A stretch of DNA of 64,000 nucleotides from Metallyticus violacea (lineage: Eukaryota > Arthropoda > Insecta > Mantodea > Metallyticidae), in contig CM060831.1 of the NCBI GenBank assembly GCA_030762175.1, positions 94,817,501-94,881,500 of the forward strand, given 5' to 3'. Shown in pieces: positions 10,934 to 22,290 of this stretch. A program made the translations under genes and the position numbers. A model generated the notes under the pieces. That model saw nothing but the letters and a program-made list of their open reading frames with translations, was not told the DNA's origin and did not search any database. Each line of letters begins with the position of its first letter. Within the stretch, counting starts at the first letter, position 1.

Positions 10934-11206
10934 AGTAGTGTTTAACGCCTTTTTTACTACTGAGACACCACAGGCGGTGGACACTGATAATACATGAAAT
11001 GAAATGATATTTTGTGAAATGATATTTTTTTTAAGGAAGGAAGCGTTCCAGGCCCATGTTTAGGTACCTCTCCGGCATTTGCCAGTTATGAAGACTGAGG
11101 AAAACCTGAAAAAAAAACCCAGTCAGGGAGGACGGTCCTGTGGGACTCGAACCCCACACCTTCCGCTCACTATTCCGTGCCTTAACGACCTTACCCGTGG
11201 CGGTAT
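10933..11206 (-). mobile_element. SINE family B, minus-strand copy
   Basis: On the minus strand: a head with GGTAAGGTCGTTAAGGCACG, box B GGGTTCGAGTCCC, CTCCCTGACTGGG, CAGGTTTTCCTCAGTCTTCA, a GCCGGAGAGGTACCT-like block, and the 3' end GTGGTGTCTCAGTAGTAAAA. Well preserved, CpGs partly kept. A 22-nt A tract lies at about 11262-11283. Confidence 0.9.
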
Positions 11207-11289
11207 TTCTAAGTTGTTGAGTGAGTCTTTTTCGATATACTACTGACTTCAAACGATCCCACAAAAAAAAAAAAAAAAAAAAAGTCTAA

Positions 11290-12149
11290 AAGCCAGGGTT
11301 CATGCTGGCCACTCTTTGTTCTCTTCTATCAATTCATCGTTGCGGAAAACCTGGTGTAAGTGCTTACGAACTTTGCCCATAGTGAGCTCGAGCTCCATCA
11401 GGTTGGAAATAGATGTCGTCCCTGGGTAGCCCATTACTGACTAGATGTGGAAATAAATTATTTGCGATAGACCATAATATGTAATTTCTAAGCAAAACCA
11501 AATATCTATTTGCGCTTAGTGTTTCTCTAAAAAGAAAGGACCCATGATATAATCACCAACAACACCAGCCCAAACATTATGTTTTGGTGAATGCTGCATG
11601 TGGTGCATCATCTATTGTGGATTTATGGCTGATCAGTATCTATAGTTGTGTTTGTTGATAAATCCATTTAGGTTGATTGTGACTTTATCTGATTTTACAA
11701 TTTTCTAAGAAAAACTGCATTGTTGTTAATACACTCCTCATTAATTCACAAAACTGCATTCCACTATCGGGATCGTCATTTAGTTCTGCAAAAATTGAGT
11801 TTTATAAGGATGTTGCTTGACAATTTTAAGGATTTCCATCAAGGAAATTTGGCTTACATTTGATTGTAACGACAAATTTCCTAATTGAAATTTTTGGATT
11901 TTCTTGCACGCGGAGAACATTCAATGAAGTATTCTCATCAGTTGCACTTATCGGGCGACCTGATCTTGGCAAGTCCTTTACGCTTCCAGTATGAGTAAAT
12001 TTCTTTGCGATATTTGTCGCTGTTGTATGTGAAATTACATTCTGGTCCGGATGCTTATCAATAAATAAATTCGCCGCCTCTGGATAAGATCGTGACCTAT
12101 CATAATATAATAACATAATTAAAATTGGAATTCTTTCCCCTTCGCTCAA
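11290..12149 (-). pseudogene. Tc1/mariner-superfamily transposase relic (MSEGERI type)
   Basis: From 12149 leftwards the frame opens MSEGERIPILIMLLYYDRSR and continues SYPEAANLFIDKHPDQN, TGSVKDLPRSGRPISATDEN and SIRKFVVT, the N-terminal helix-turn-helix part common in insect mariner-like transposases. After frame breaks, downstream pieces read CLGWCCW/GDYIMGPFFL, SANRYLVLLRNYI and DIYFQPDGARAHYG, the block around the second catalytic Asp. The first Asp region and the end are degenerate. Terminal inverted repeats were not found, so the limits are those of the coding remnant. Confidence 0.85.
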
Positions 12150-13678
12150 AGTCAGATAGAATTATTTAACACATTAAATGCCAAATTTAACCCTTCAAAT
12201 AAGATGTTTCTGTATCAATAAAAATAAAATAAAAGATAGTATTTATGCTGTTTCTAACAAAACACAGTAAACAAAAGAAGCGTTTTATTGTTTCCCTACA
12301 CTTTTTGTTTTCCTGAGTTACCAACAATAAATTTGTAGATAAGTATCTAGCGTGGATACTTTTTGAAAAGCTCTTAATGAACAATACTCTAAAATGTAAA
12401 AATATGTTGGTTATTTCATTTATAATAATAGAGTTGAAGTTATTTCCGGTTAAACAGGAAGTAGAAGAGAGTCGGTGATATTTAGTTTTCAGTATACGGC
12501 TATACACCAAATTCACACGCATGCTTCAAAAGTTATTTAGGTGCTGCGAGATTTTTAACTAGCCCTGTTTTATATACATTCAAGGCAGCTCATATTATGA
12601 GTAGTTATTTTAATACAAAGCGCTCAAACTAGACTGTATTTTATAACATTCAGTGCAACGATACTTATGTAACACTCCAGCATTAGCATCTTTGATTTAA
12701 TCTAGATTGTGATCAATATTATTAATCTGTTTAAGAGAATACGAAGTACATATTATATGTTTTTTAATTGTTATATTCCTCGTAAGGTTTCATAATTGAA
12801 TTTACACAACTATTTTCTAAGATAAATTTTCTTGCATGTTTAATATTTTTAAAAAATTGTGTTCTTGTTTATTTTATTTCACACCAAAACAATAATTTTA
12901 ATTTACTATCAAACGAAACAAGATCGAAAAGGGCATATGATCACGTGAATAGTGTTGGAAAACATTAACAGTCAGGTAAATAATTTAGTCTGTATATTTG
13001 AATATATTGACTGTTTATGATAAGTTGAATTTTACGCTGTCTTTTGGCCATAAATAATAAGCAGTTCTAAATAAGTATGTACCTTTTTACTTTATTTGTT
13101 AATGTTACGAGGAAATTAAATCAGTTTGGGCGATAATTTTAATAATTATAAAAATACTATTATTCGATCTAATAAATAAGTAAATACAATCAAATATCTT
13201 TTATATTTAAAAGTACTACACATGCTATCTCAAAAGTTTAAATTATTTCACTAATTTTTACTTTACTAAGAAAACTCTGCCCGTTTATCTAGGTCACAAT
13301 CAGCGAAGTTTTGGCAAGTTTTGCAAAGCATCACGCTCCTACAGATCAATGCAATCCTAACTAGGGAACTTGCTTTGTTTCTAAAGAATGAATAGCCCAA
13401 TATTTGCGTTTTGATTCTTGCTAAATAATTGGCATTTTCGTATATTCTGAGTCATTTATTTTGACTCAATATATTGAACACTTAAATTTAGTTTTATGTC
13501 AGAATCGGAATAATTTTATTTCAAATGTTTTCGTTATTGTTATTATTACTATTATTAATAACTTTTTTTTAATTTTTCCCCACACTCTAATTTATTCTTC
13601 GGCACTTTGCAGATGAACAATCAACTTCTTATATACAGAACGTTGTTGCAGATATATTCCTAATGAAAATTCTGTATC
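12150..13678. other. No recognisable feature
   Basis: Very AT-rich DNA with scattered CpGs. No frame longer than about 110 codons shows family motifs, and no repeat boundary is visible. Confidence 0.45.
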
Positions 13679-13680
13679 TA

Positions 13681-14556
13681 CATAGGGTGCCAAAAAATGT
13701 ACACACACTTTCACAGAAGTTATCTATTTAACATATTTCTAAGTTGAACCGAAAAACAACAGTAATGTGCAGTATGATGTTCTGATTGATTTTTTTTTTG
13801 ATTGATTGAAGGAAGCCATACTTAGGATTTTTACACCCGAAAAAATCCATCGGTCCTGGCCGGGTTCGAACCCGCGTTTTGGGTTTAGGAGGCAAGTATG
13901 GTAACCACTACACCACCAGGACCGACGTGATGTTCTGTAAACAGATATGACTCATATTACGTTATGCTAGCGTTGCTACAACAAAATAGAGCCAAGATTA
14001 TCGTTTGAACAGCGGAAAGCAATTTTGAAGTGGTAATGGAGACGTGTGTACAGAACAGAACCGTCAATTCGAGTAACAATTGCACGCATCCAGAGAAATT
14101 TGAGACCGTGTGCGATGTTTTACAAGGGCAGATCTAGAGACCTCACAGCAACCAGCCCCGCATCCTCGGTTATGGTTTTGAGCACTCACCGCAGCAATCT
14201 GCACGATAATGTGCACGTGAGACTGGGATCTAACTCCGTTGGGTTTCTACCAATGGGGAACTCTTAAGGATGTTGTATACCGTAGAAAACCAGCTACACT
14301 GGCAGCACTTCGGGAAGAAATTTAAACGGCATGTGCTGCAATCGCTGAGGACACTTTCGCAAACGTTGCTCAATCAGTAGTTCAACGTACTCAGAAGTGT
14401 ATCGACGCCGACGGTGAGCATTTTGAGCAACTGTTGTAACTGTAAAAGTCTAAGATGGTTAGTGTTCATCATGTTCTGTTTGTGTGAATTCAGTTTTGTT
14501 ATGTTAACACAGTTTTTTCTTTGCTTGAAGTATGTACACATTTTTGGCACCCTCTG
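13681..14556 (+). mobile_element. Internally deleted Tc1/mariner-superfamily transposon with TIRs
   Basis: Left end CATAGGGTGCCAAAAAATGT ACAC and right end (complement) CAGAGGGTGCCAAAAATGTG form inverted repeats. They are bounded by TA at 13679-13680 and 14557-14558. Inside, transposase scraps read FEQRKAILKW-like (about 14000), TEPSIRVTIARIQ, then FLPMGNS/LKDVVYRRKPATLAALREEI and DTFANVAQSVVQRTQKCIDA. This joins the N-terminal HTH part directly to the C-terminal tail, so the catalytic core is missing. A SINE A copy is nested inside. It belongs to the same broad group as the elements at 11.3, 33.6 and 40.8 kb. Confidence 0.88.
13785..13927 (-). mobile_element. SINE family A, short internally deleted copy with target duplication
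   Basis: Minus strand: complete tRNA-like head (GGTCCTGGTGGTGTAGTGGT, box B GGTTCGAACCC, CCAGGACCGA), then the body as far as GTATGGCTTCCTTC, which joins directly to a TCAATCAATCAAAAA tail. About 150 bp of body are missing. TGATGTTCTG repeats on both sides (13775-13784 and 13928-13937), so the short form inserted as a unit. Confidence 0.92.
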
Positions 14557-14558
14557 TA

Positions 14559-16671
14559 TTTATCCTGCAGATTATCTAATCTACGATTATGATGTTCCTC
14601 TTAGGTATCCACTAAAGCTTCACAGGTATAATTTTCATCGCTGATACAACTCCTTTTTAACTATTAGTACATGCTCAATGTCCAGCACAAATTGGGATTG
14701 TTCAGTATGCACGAATAAACAATTTTCGTAATTTTCTGCCATCTCATCGTTAAAAACCAGAAAACATAAAAAAAAAAAAAAAGACGAAATCCCATCATTA
14801 ATTTTACTGGCGTAAACAACGCATATGTCCACAGAAGCTCTTGGGACTTGTATTCAGGATCAAATTCTATAATGCTTGTCAACCCGACTGAGTTTTTAGT
14901 GGTTTCCCCAAGTGCCTTAGGTGAATACTGGGATGGATTTTCAAGGAATTTCCTTGTACCTGAAACCAGATTGTAGGTGGGGGTGGGAATTGGGTTGTAT
15001 GGGTGCTGCGGTAAATAATGTATGCCTACTGATCGCTGCCGCATACTACGGCTCACTCTTCTTCGATGAGACTCTCTCTCGAGGGCGTTTCGCTGTATTT
15101 TGGCGGCTATGTGCCAGCCGCTGGGTCTGAGTGGAACGGGGCTCCAAAGGTGACGACAAATAACGCTTCGTTATTTACTTTGCTGATATCGTTTATTCTC
15201 CTAACGTGAATATTCGGGCGAACTCACGTCTCTCGTCGAACCACAGACAAGATAAGTTTGGCTAACGCTTAAGTTTATTGCGTTAACCAAATGGTGCCGA
15301 GTGCAACGAAATTATTAATTTAACTGAATCCTTAATGCAGCCCAATGCTGTATCGGCAGTTAACGTGGCGAGTGGCACTCAAGTTTCGTTGTCACCGGAA
15401 CTGGTATTTGGCACTTAAGCCGTTCTTCCGCGATCTCCGGGCGACGGCAGCCACAGGTATGGAAAATTCTGATACTGCCTCTTCCTTTAGGACAAAATCT
15501 GTTCCCTTTTATACACGACACAAAATGACGCTATCCATGAGCAACGGCGCGAAATACTCCCGCCAATTTTATGTTAACGTGTCCCATAGGTGAGTGCTTA
15601 CCTCACTGCATTTCATTTCTATTAGCTGGAAATTTTTATTTAAGCGAAGTGCTTCGTTGTTTGTCAATAAGTTGAATTTAAACAGATTTCGTACGTTACC
15701 GCCAACGACCCATTTTTCTCGGACACCGCAACTATGCCGCGTGCTTACCCTGAGGCGGGACATTTTCAACCCTAGCTGCATACAAGAATTATATACAAGA
15801 ATACCTTGCATCGTTTGACTTTTGCCAAGTCTTTCTGCGTTCGGAGAAAGGCGACAGTTTTTTTTTCCTTGCCTTGTAACATTTCTACCGATTATTTTTT
15901 AAATATTACAAAAATTACATTTTATGAATGCATCTAAACACTATACAATATTAATTCTACATACACGAGTTGTGTCATTAAAGTTCCTCCACTGAAAGAA
16001 AACGCATAACATACTTGCACATAATTACTGAGTTGCTGATACAAAAATTACAAATATTAATTATTTCAATTACCCAGTAATTGACGGGGAGCCAGGGATA
16101 GCTTCATACCTCATCCCCTCATACTTCGTTTCCTTGTTCTTGTTAGAGTTGCAAGGCCAGGCGACATGGGTTGGTGAAGAGCGGTGTTCAGTGGATGAAA
16201 TTGCTCATTGAAAAAGCTGCCCTCGAGTCTGGTGTGACTGCAACTTTTTCGGGGAGCTCGAACTCCTTGGGGGGGGGGGGGGTTGCCGGTGTCGTATCAG
16301 ATCAACAAAAGTAAAGAAACCTGGGAACGTTTGGGACATCGTCAGCATCCATTTCTGCCGCCTCATAAACGTAGCCGCCCTTCGGATCCCTATGAAATTC
16401 TCCGGGAAGGCCTATATTGCATACTCGTTAAGATAAAATTTATAGGTCGTCAAAAGGGTAGAGTCACATTGCGCACACATGAAATATTTGTTCCTATTGC
16501 ACATTGAGCACACGTAGAACTTTTATATTTAAGTTTGCTGGAATAAAGAAATGCAATTTCCCCGTCACACTTTCAATTTCTAGGCTTAGGACTACGAAAT
16601 AATACCAGAACATACCGCTAATATGTTTTCATATTACTTCTGCGATTTAAAATTTGCTTCTTTATATTCTA
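14559..16671. other. No gene recognised; CpG-rich stretch, possibly an LTR-element remnant
   Basis: 15000-15800 is unusually GC- and CpG-rich for this window. AACCAAATGGTGCCGAGTGC near 15282 resembles an LTR boundary followed by a primer-binding site of the TGGTGCCGA type, but no second LTR or gag/pol frame is present, so this is only a suggestion. A 14-nt G run lies at 16269-16282. Frames at 15345-15593 and 16283-16507 show no family motifs. Confidence 0.3.
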
Positions 16672-18480
16672 TTACAACAAATTACAAATTAAAAATAATT
16701 TTACATCATTGAGTAGTATTTTACCGTTTATTATAGTGGTAAGCAGCCCGTTTAGGAAAATAAAGCGGATTATTTGTCCCAATTGATATTGTTGGATAAT
16801 TTCAGTAAGGTACTTGTGTATGTCTCTAAAGGTGTTTGCGATTTTTTTTATTGTCTTACCTGCTGACTGTTGGTGTTGAGTTATATATACCTCTACTTGG
16901 ATACTTTTTAAAACTCCAATAAAAACAAAAACATTTGGACGTGAATTATTAAACTGCTTACCTAACGCACTATAGAAAGCTTCGCAGGAGTTCGTTGTTC
17001 GATCTGATGATAAGCTCCGACTTGCCCACGTTGCCGATGCAAAACCCACTTCGGAGTCGATATAATTCTCCAATAAATAATCGGTGAACGAAGTTGCATA
17101 TTCTGGTAGCTCTGTCATCAAGTCTTCTGTAAATGCATCTAGTACATCGCTAGGAGGCAATAAACACAACCCGAAACATCAATGCAGCATTTTCCGCAAT
17201 CAGAATATTTGTCCTTGTAATACGAAACTAATGCAACATGCTATATGTGCCTCCACCGAGCTTGAATTAAATGGAACCTGCACTTTATGATGATCGCGTT
17301 TATCTAAATTCGCTTCACTGCATTGTGTACAGCTATTCCAAAATCAACTACAAACTTTTCAGGAATGAATGTTTCACCGGCTAGATTGATTTTTTTTTTT
17401 TGATTGATTTATTTATGGATGCTCTTTGATATCTCAGGTCATCAGCGTCCTATTCTATTCAGGGCGTAAATGGCCGACAAAATTTGCTCAGAGGCCTCTC
17501 TTTCAAGCTTGAGGTTCTTTTTCGTGCCGTAAATGTACGACACGGGACCTACGGCTTTACTTCCCTTCCGAAGGAAGCCATACTTCGGATTTTTACGCCC
17601 GAAAAAATCCATCGGTCCTGACCGGGTTCGAACCCGCGATCTTGGGTATAGGAGGCAAGTATGGTAACCACCACACCACCAGGACCGACACCGGCTAGAG
17701 CGCGCTCACAAATTTTGTGATGTAATGCAATTTTATACATCATTTGTTTTTTGTTGGGCAACAAACATCAACGCAAGGCAGTTACCATTATCAATCCCGT
17801 GAATTGAGAATTGTTGTAAGAAATGTCTGGCTCAACATTGAAATGTTCCATCCATCCACTCTTTCTTTTCTCTAAATATGTTACATTTGTTTCACAGTCA
17901 AATATTATTACATTATTTGTGCAATCTTAACCAACAAAAATTGTTCGGGTTTATTTGTCACAACAAATGTTATTGATAGCGGCATGTATTTCACTTCGGG
18001 CTTTTCGTAATGGAGTGCTTTCCGTGCACAAAGGACATATTTTTTGACAGTTCACTATAAATTTCATTAGGAATATTAACAATTTCCTTTCTCACCAGGT
18101 TTGAAGCTCTTGCAGAAATAGCACCCGTAGCCTTGCATTTAACACAATTTAATAAAACTTGTCTAGGCAAATGTTGACCAACTTCATGTTTATGGCTCCC
18201 CTACAGATTTTAAAAACTCGGCATGCCCGTCAGTAACATGCGTGCACTATAGTTTCCACCATTGTTTTCCTTTCGTAGTTAGTCGTGTAGACCGAAATTT
18301 AAAACCGTCGCGAACTTAATAATTTACTTGGCATCGAGAACCTGGCTCTGTTTACACATACTACTGTGAAAGGAGGAATGACATGCAGACACTTTTCCTT
18401 ACCCATATAAAAATTCTCGGTGGTGCCTTTTCTTTACCCGGTGAACATGTAACTCTAGGTGCAAGTTAATGCTGCTGCTG
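16672..18480 (-). pseudogene. MULE transposase relic with FLYWCH-like zinc finger, split by a SINE
   Basis: Read leftwards: an N-terminal FLYWCH-like segment (DGFKFRSTRLTTKGKQWWKL followed by CTHVTDGHAEFLK, near 18310-18200). Then ISARASNLVRKEIVNIPNEI, FIPEKFVVDFGIAVHNAVKR, and CRFHLIQARW with YKDKYSDCGK, matching the CRFHLxQAxWRK block of MULE transposases. A clean 165-residue frame at 17169-16672 follows (LLPPSDVLDAF, TTNSCEAFYSALGKQFNNSR, PNVFVFIGVLKSIQVEVYI). It contains many stops and frameshifts upstream and a SINE A at 17386-17688. Families with this architecture are common in insect genomes; the protein acts as a DNA transposase, and this copy is dead. The left boundary is taken from the last frame. 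Confidence 0.85.
17386..17688 (-). mobile_element. SINE family A, full-length, with 11-bp target duplication
   Basis: The clearest complete copy. On the minus strand the head runs GGTCCTGGTGGTGTGGTGGT ... GGTTCGAACCCGGTCAGGACCGA, with acceptor-like ends GGTCCTG/CAGGACC still fully paired. Then comes the whole body, and a tail of GAGCATCCATAAATAAATCA and A residues. CACCGGCTAGA lies at 17375-17385 and 17689-17699. It interrupts the MULE transposase, so it is younger than that element. Confidence 0.96.
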
Positions 18481-18519
18481 GTTGCAGTCCCGAGCGACAG
18501 CGGGGAGAGCCGAAGTTAG

Positions 18520-19108
18520 TGACTTCCACAGATAATCAGGATCTCAAGGATAAAAGCATAACAGCTCATATGGCTAGTCACTTTGTCAACCAAAACGATC
18601 ATGGCCACAATCTTTCGGGAAAGTGAAGGAATACTCTTCATTGACTTCAAGGAAAGGAACACCACAGTAAATAAGGAGTATGCTGGCCTACTGCACAGAC
18701 TACGTGCTTCCATCAAAGAGAAAAGGCGAGGAAAACTGAGTAGTGGTGTGCGCCTTCTTCACGACAACGCGCCTGTGTACACAGCTCTTGTTGCAAAGGA
18801 AGCTGTGAAGAAATGTGGCTTCAAGAAAATCGACCATCCGCCCAGATGTAGCTCCCAGTGACTATTCCTCTTCTCAAAAATAAAGGACCTTCGAGGAAGG
18901 AAAATTAAATGTGACGAATAAGTGATGGGTACTTTTATGCCTATTTTGCAGACAAGACTTCTGACTATTTTGGGGGAGGGGGTTGAAATGTTAATTCAAA
19001 GGTATGAGAAGTGTATTGTAATAAAGGGTAACTATATTGAAAAGTGAAATATAGTTTTTGCCTTTATTTTACCTAGAAAATGGTTAGGCCGGAAACTTAT
19101 GAAATACA
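18520..19108 (+). pseudogene. mariner fragment, same family as 5.9 kb, 5'-truncated
   Basis: Starts in the middle of the transposase (MATIFRESEGILFIDFKERN near 18600) and continues LHRLRASIKEKRRGKLSSGV, LLHDNAPVYTALVAKEAVKK and KKIDHPP before breaking up. The 3' untranslated end and inverted repeat (AATGGTTAGGCCGGAAACTTATG) match the 5904-7105 element closely. Here the second catalytic block keeps HDNAP, whereas the 5.9-kb copy has HDKGP. The left end meets the MULE relic near 18500 without a visible terminal repeat. Confidence 0.9.
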
Positions 19109-19295
19109 TACTCGTATGTATTCGTAGCACAAAGTTTTATTTTGTAAGCATTTAACTTCATTCACTTTTAAAAAAAAAAAGCGTTCATTCGCATATTTTT
19201 ATTATTTCACGGGACAATTTAAACGAAACTATAGGCCATTGTAATGAGTACACGTTTATCATACAGATTTAGAATAAAAGTGCACTTCATGAGAC

Positions 19296-19566
19296 GACCG
19301 CCACAGGTGTACGAGGTCGTTAAGGCGCGGACTCGTGAGGTGGAGATCTGGGGTTCGAATCCTGCCCGGATAGTCCTCCCTGACTGAGACTTTTACCAGG
19401 TTTTCCTCAGTCCTCATAAATGGCAAATGCCGGGGAGGTATCCTAAACTTAAGTCTGGAACGTTTCCTTCCTTAAAAAAACCTTTCCCAATATATAATTT
19501 CATCTCATGTAACATCAGTGTTCACCGCCTGTGATGCCTCACTAGTAAAAACTAGTAAACACAATT

Positions 19567-19612
<46 letters not shown>

Positions 19613-19632
19613 AGAGAGGGAGAGAGAGAGAG
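19296..19632 (+). mobile_element. SINE family B with long poly-A and GA tail
   Basis: Head GACCGCCACAGGTGTACGAG GTCGTTAAGGCGC, box B GGTTCGAATCC, body CTCCCTGACTGAGAC, CAGGTTTTCCTCAGTCCTCA, GCCGGGGAGGTATCC, and 3' end CTGTGATGCCTCACTAGTAA. An A run of about 40 nt (19569-19609) and GGGAGAGAGGGAGAGAGAGA follow. The long homopolymer suggests a comparatively recent insertion. Confidence 0.92.
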
Positions 19633-20718
19633 ACAAGCAATGACCTTCGATTAACGGCATATCTTTGTTTCTCTAGGAGGTAAGGTGAAGTTTAGTAGCC
19701 TAGTGAGGATAGGTTTTATTGTCCTCAATGTGGCAGCTAATGGTAAGGTGGCACCTTATGGTTTCAAAAGCAAGATTTTGTTTGAGATATGTAGTCACAA
19801 ATTCACCGTGACCATTGAGCCCGTAATAGCTTACTGTACCTACTTGATGTTTAGTGGCTAAAGGCAAATGCATATTGTCGGCAAGACTTTAACCAACTGT
19901 GTTGCAAGCTGTCATACGTTCCATTAACACCACACAATGTTTAAAGAAAAGGAAGAGATCGAGAGGGCAAATGATCATGTGACCTGATGGCAGAACCGCC
20001 TCTGATCCCTCTACTTCAGGACTGCGCCTACCATACTACATAAAACATGCTTTTAAACAAGTGCAGGCAAGCATTATTCTAGAATCATTAATTATTTAGT
20101 CGCTTAATTCATTCATGGGGTTGCATTCGTAACCATCAATTCTGGATATTTCTTACTCAGTAAGGATATGTACGATCTGTCGAACAGTATACGTGCAGAA
20201 TTCAATTGTTCTACAATTCATAAGTCAGAAAAAATATTATCTAATACGGGTCTAACTTTTCAACTATAGATGTTAATCGCGTCACTGGTTTCGACTATAT
20301 GGTTGAAATGAAAATACTGCCTGCACCCTTGTCACGTTGCACATTACTAAGAATAACTTTTACTTAGTCTTGAAACGTCCGAAATGAATATGCGGGGTTA
20401 TGTTTCAAAAGTTTTTTTTTTTTTTTTTTTAACATAAGGTATTTATTTTGTGTAATGCGATTCAATCAAACAATAACGTCAAGTAAGACCTCCGTTTTAC
20501 CTGCAACGAGATTATTTCCAACAAATCATAAAAATGTTGGAACGCTATATTTCGCCTAAGTCTAAGGATGTATAAATTTTTGCGATAATAAGCAAAGGGT
20601 AGTTTGGCTAAAGCAGTCAATCATTTCCATCAATGCCCAGCCTTGACCTCAGGCTCCTTCATATAGCCATAGCATTGCTAAATGAAATCCATTGAATATA
20701 TTTCTTCATCATATTGTC
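19633..20718. other. No recognisable feature
   Basis: Unique-looking intergenic DNA with a 20-nt T run near 20412. No coding motif or terminal repeat seen. Confidence 0.4.
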
Positions 20719-20990
20719 GTCCTGGTGGTGTAGTGATAATCATGCTTGCCTTCTAAACCCAAGGTCGCGGGTTCGAACCCGGTCAGGGCGTAAAAATCGT
20801 AAGTATGGCTTCCTTCGGAAGGGAAGTAAAACTGTGGGTCCCGTGTCGTACATTTACAGCACGATAAAGAACCCCAAGCCTGCAAGAAATGGTTTCTGAG
20901 CAAAATTTGTCGGCCCTTTCACGTCCTGAATTGAATGGGACGCTGATGACCTGAGATGTTAAACAGCTTCCTTAAATAAACAAATTAAAA
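20719..20990 (+). mobile_element. SINE family A, small internal deletion
   Basis: CGTCCTGGTGGTGTAGTGAT head, box B GGTTCGAACCC, then CCGGTCAGGGCGTAAAAATC: the stretch between the head's 3' acceptor strand and the GGGCG block is missing, so two CAGG/GGGCG-like positions have been joined. The rest of the body is present, ending AAACAGCTTCCTTAAATAAA. Confidence 0.92.
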
Positions 20991-21023
20991 AATCATCATG
21001 CTCAATTGATTTAGCAAATAATA

Positions 21024-22288
21024 GAGGGGTGCTCTAACAGTTCTCGGCCCACTCAGAGACGTCGTGAAGATGGCCAAATTACTACGATAGTTGTAAAGTT
21101 GTATCCTTTAGATGGCGCAATGTAAAGTTTCAGACGCGTAAGTGTTGTCACTTTTTTGTGAAGATCGTGTAAACTAACTGCTGTTAACATTTTCTACAAA
21201 ATGGATAAAACTGAAATACGAGTTGTGATAAAGTATTTCGTTTTGAAGGGTTTAATCCCAACAGAAACACAAAAGGAGTTAGATTCCACATCTAAGTATT
21301 CTTCCCCTTCCTTTTCGACGGTTAAAAAGTGGGCTGCTCAATTTAATAGTGATCGTATATCCATTCAAATAATGAGCACTCAGGGCGTACCAAAACTACT
21401 ACAATCGGCGAGATTGTGACAAACTTCACAATGCCCTCCATGATTTTGAAGGTACGCGAATAAGATAACATTGCGAAGACCTCAATAGGCCATGTCCACA
21501 TTTTACACGAAATTTTGGATATGAGAAACTTTCCGCTCGATGGATGCCGCGTTTGTTAACAATGAACCAAAAACGCATTCGAATGAACATTTTGCAAGTA
21601 TTTCGACTTGTTTAAATACAATTCCAGTGAGTTTCTCCGACGTTTCATAATATTAGATGAAACATGGATTCATACTGCAGAGACGAAGGAGCAGTCCAAA
21701 CAGTAGATGGCAACAAATGAAAGTGCAGCAAAGAAAGCAAAAATGGCTCCATCGCTGGAAAAGTCCCAGAAAACGGCTTTCTGGGATTATCGTGGTGTAG
21801 TGTTCGTAGATTACGCCCAGAAGGGCAGAACCATCACCAGAAAGTATTACCCTTCTCTACTAGACCAAACGAAGGCTATTCAGGCGAAATGTTCACTCCT
21901 TATGAAAAAGAAAGTTTCTTTTCATCACAGAGGTGCATCTTCACACATGTGTGAAATTGTGCTACAAAACTGCATGACCTTAGCTTCCAAGTGTTTCCAC
22001 ATCTGCCATATTCACCGGATTTGGCTCCCATGATAATGGTTTGTTCCCAAACCTGAAGAAATGGCTGTGTGGATGAAGGCTCACATCAAATAATGAGGCT
22101 GAAACTGAGACAGGCTTTTATTTTTAGTTGGACAAATCTTATTTTACTGTGGGTATTAAAAGTTGGAAAGTCGTTGGACTAAAGGGACTATGTTTGAAAA
22201 TAAAATTTAAAAAAAAAAAAAAAAAAAAACATTTATCTTAAATCTTATGTTTTCTTGGACTGGCCGAGAACTTTTAGAACATCCCTCA
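21024..22288 (+). mobile_element. mariner transposon, second family, inactive transposase
   Basis: Left inverted repeat GAGGGGTGCTCTAACAGTTC TCGGCCCACTC and right complement TGAGGGATGTTCTAAAAGTT CTCGGCCAGTC, with TA at 21022-21023 and 22289-22290. The transposase starts MDKTEIRVVIKYFVLKGLIP (21201), with TVKKWAAQFN, then breaks. Later pieces: SARWMPRLLTMNQKRIR, DETWIHTAETKEQSKQ (first Asp, near 21660), KTAFWDYRGVVFVDYAQKGR, TITRKYYPSLLDQTKA, and VSFHHRGASSH, where the second Asp (HxDNA) is lost. The third Asp region (HICHIHRIWLP) is also mutated. An A run of about 20 nt lies at 22209-22229. Its inverted repeats differ completely from the 5.9-kb mariner. Confidence 0.93.
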
Positions 22289-22290
22289 TA

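Noticed and set aside
13847..13925. Possible true tRNA gene with box A, box B and paired acceptor ends
   Set aside because: It is the head of SINE A: the same sequence recurs with the SINE body attached, here with target duplications.
15270..15310. LTR retrotransposon primer-binding site (TGGTGCCGAG)
   Set aside because: No paired LTR, polypurine tract or gag/pol nearby, so it is kept only as a remark.
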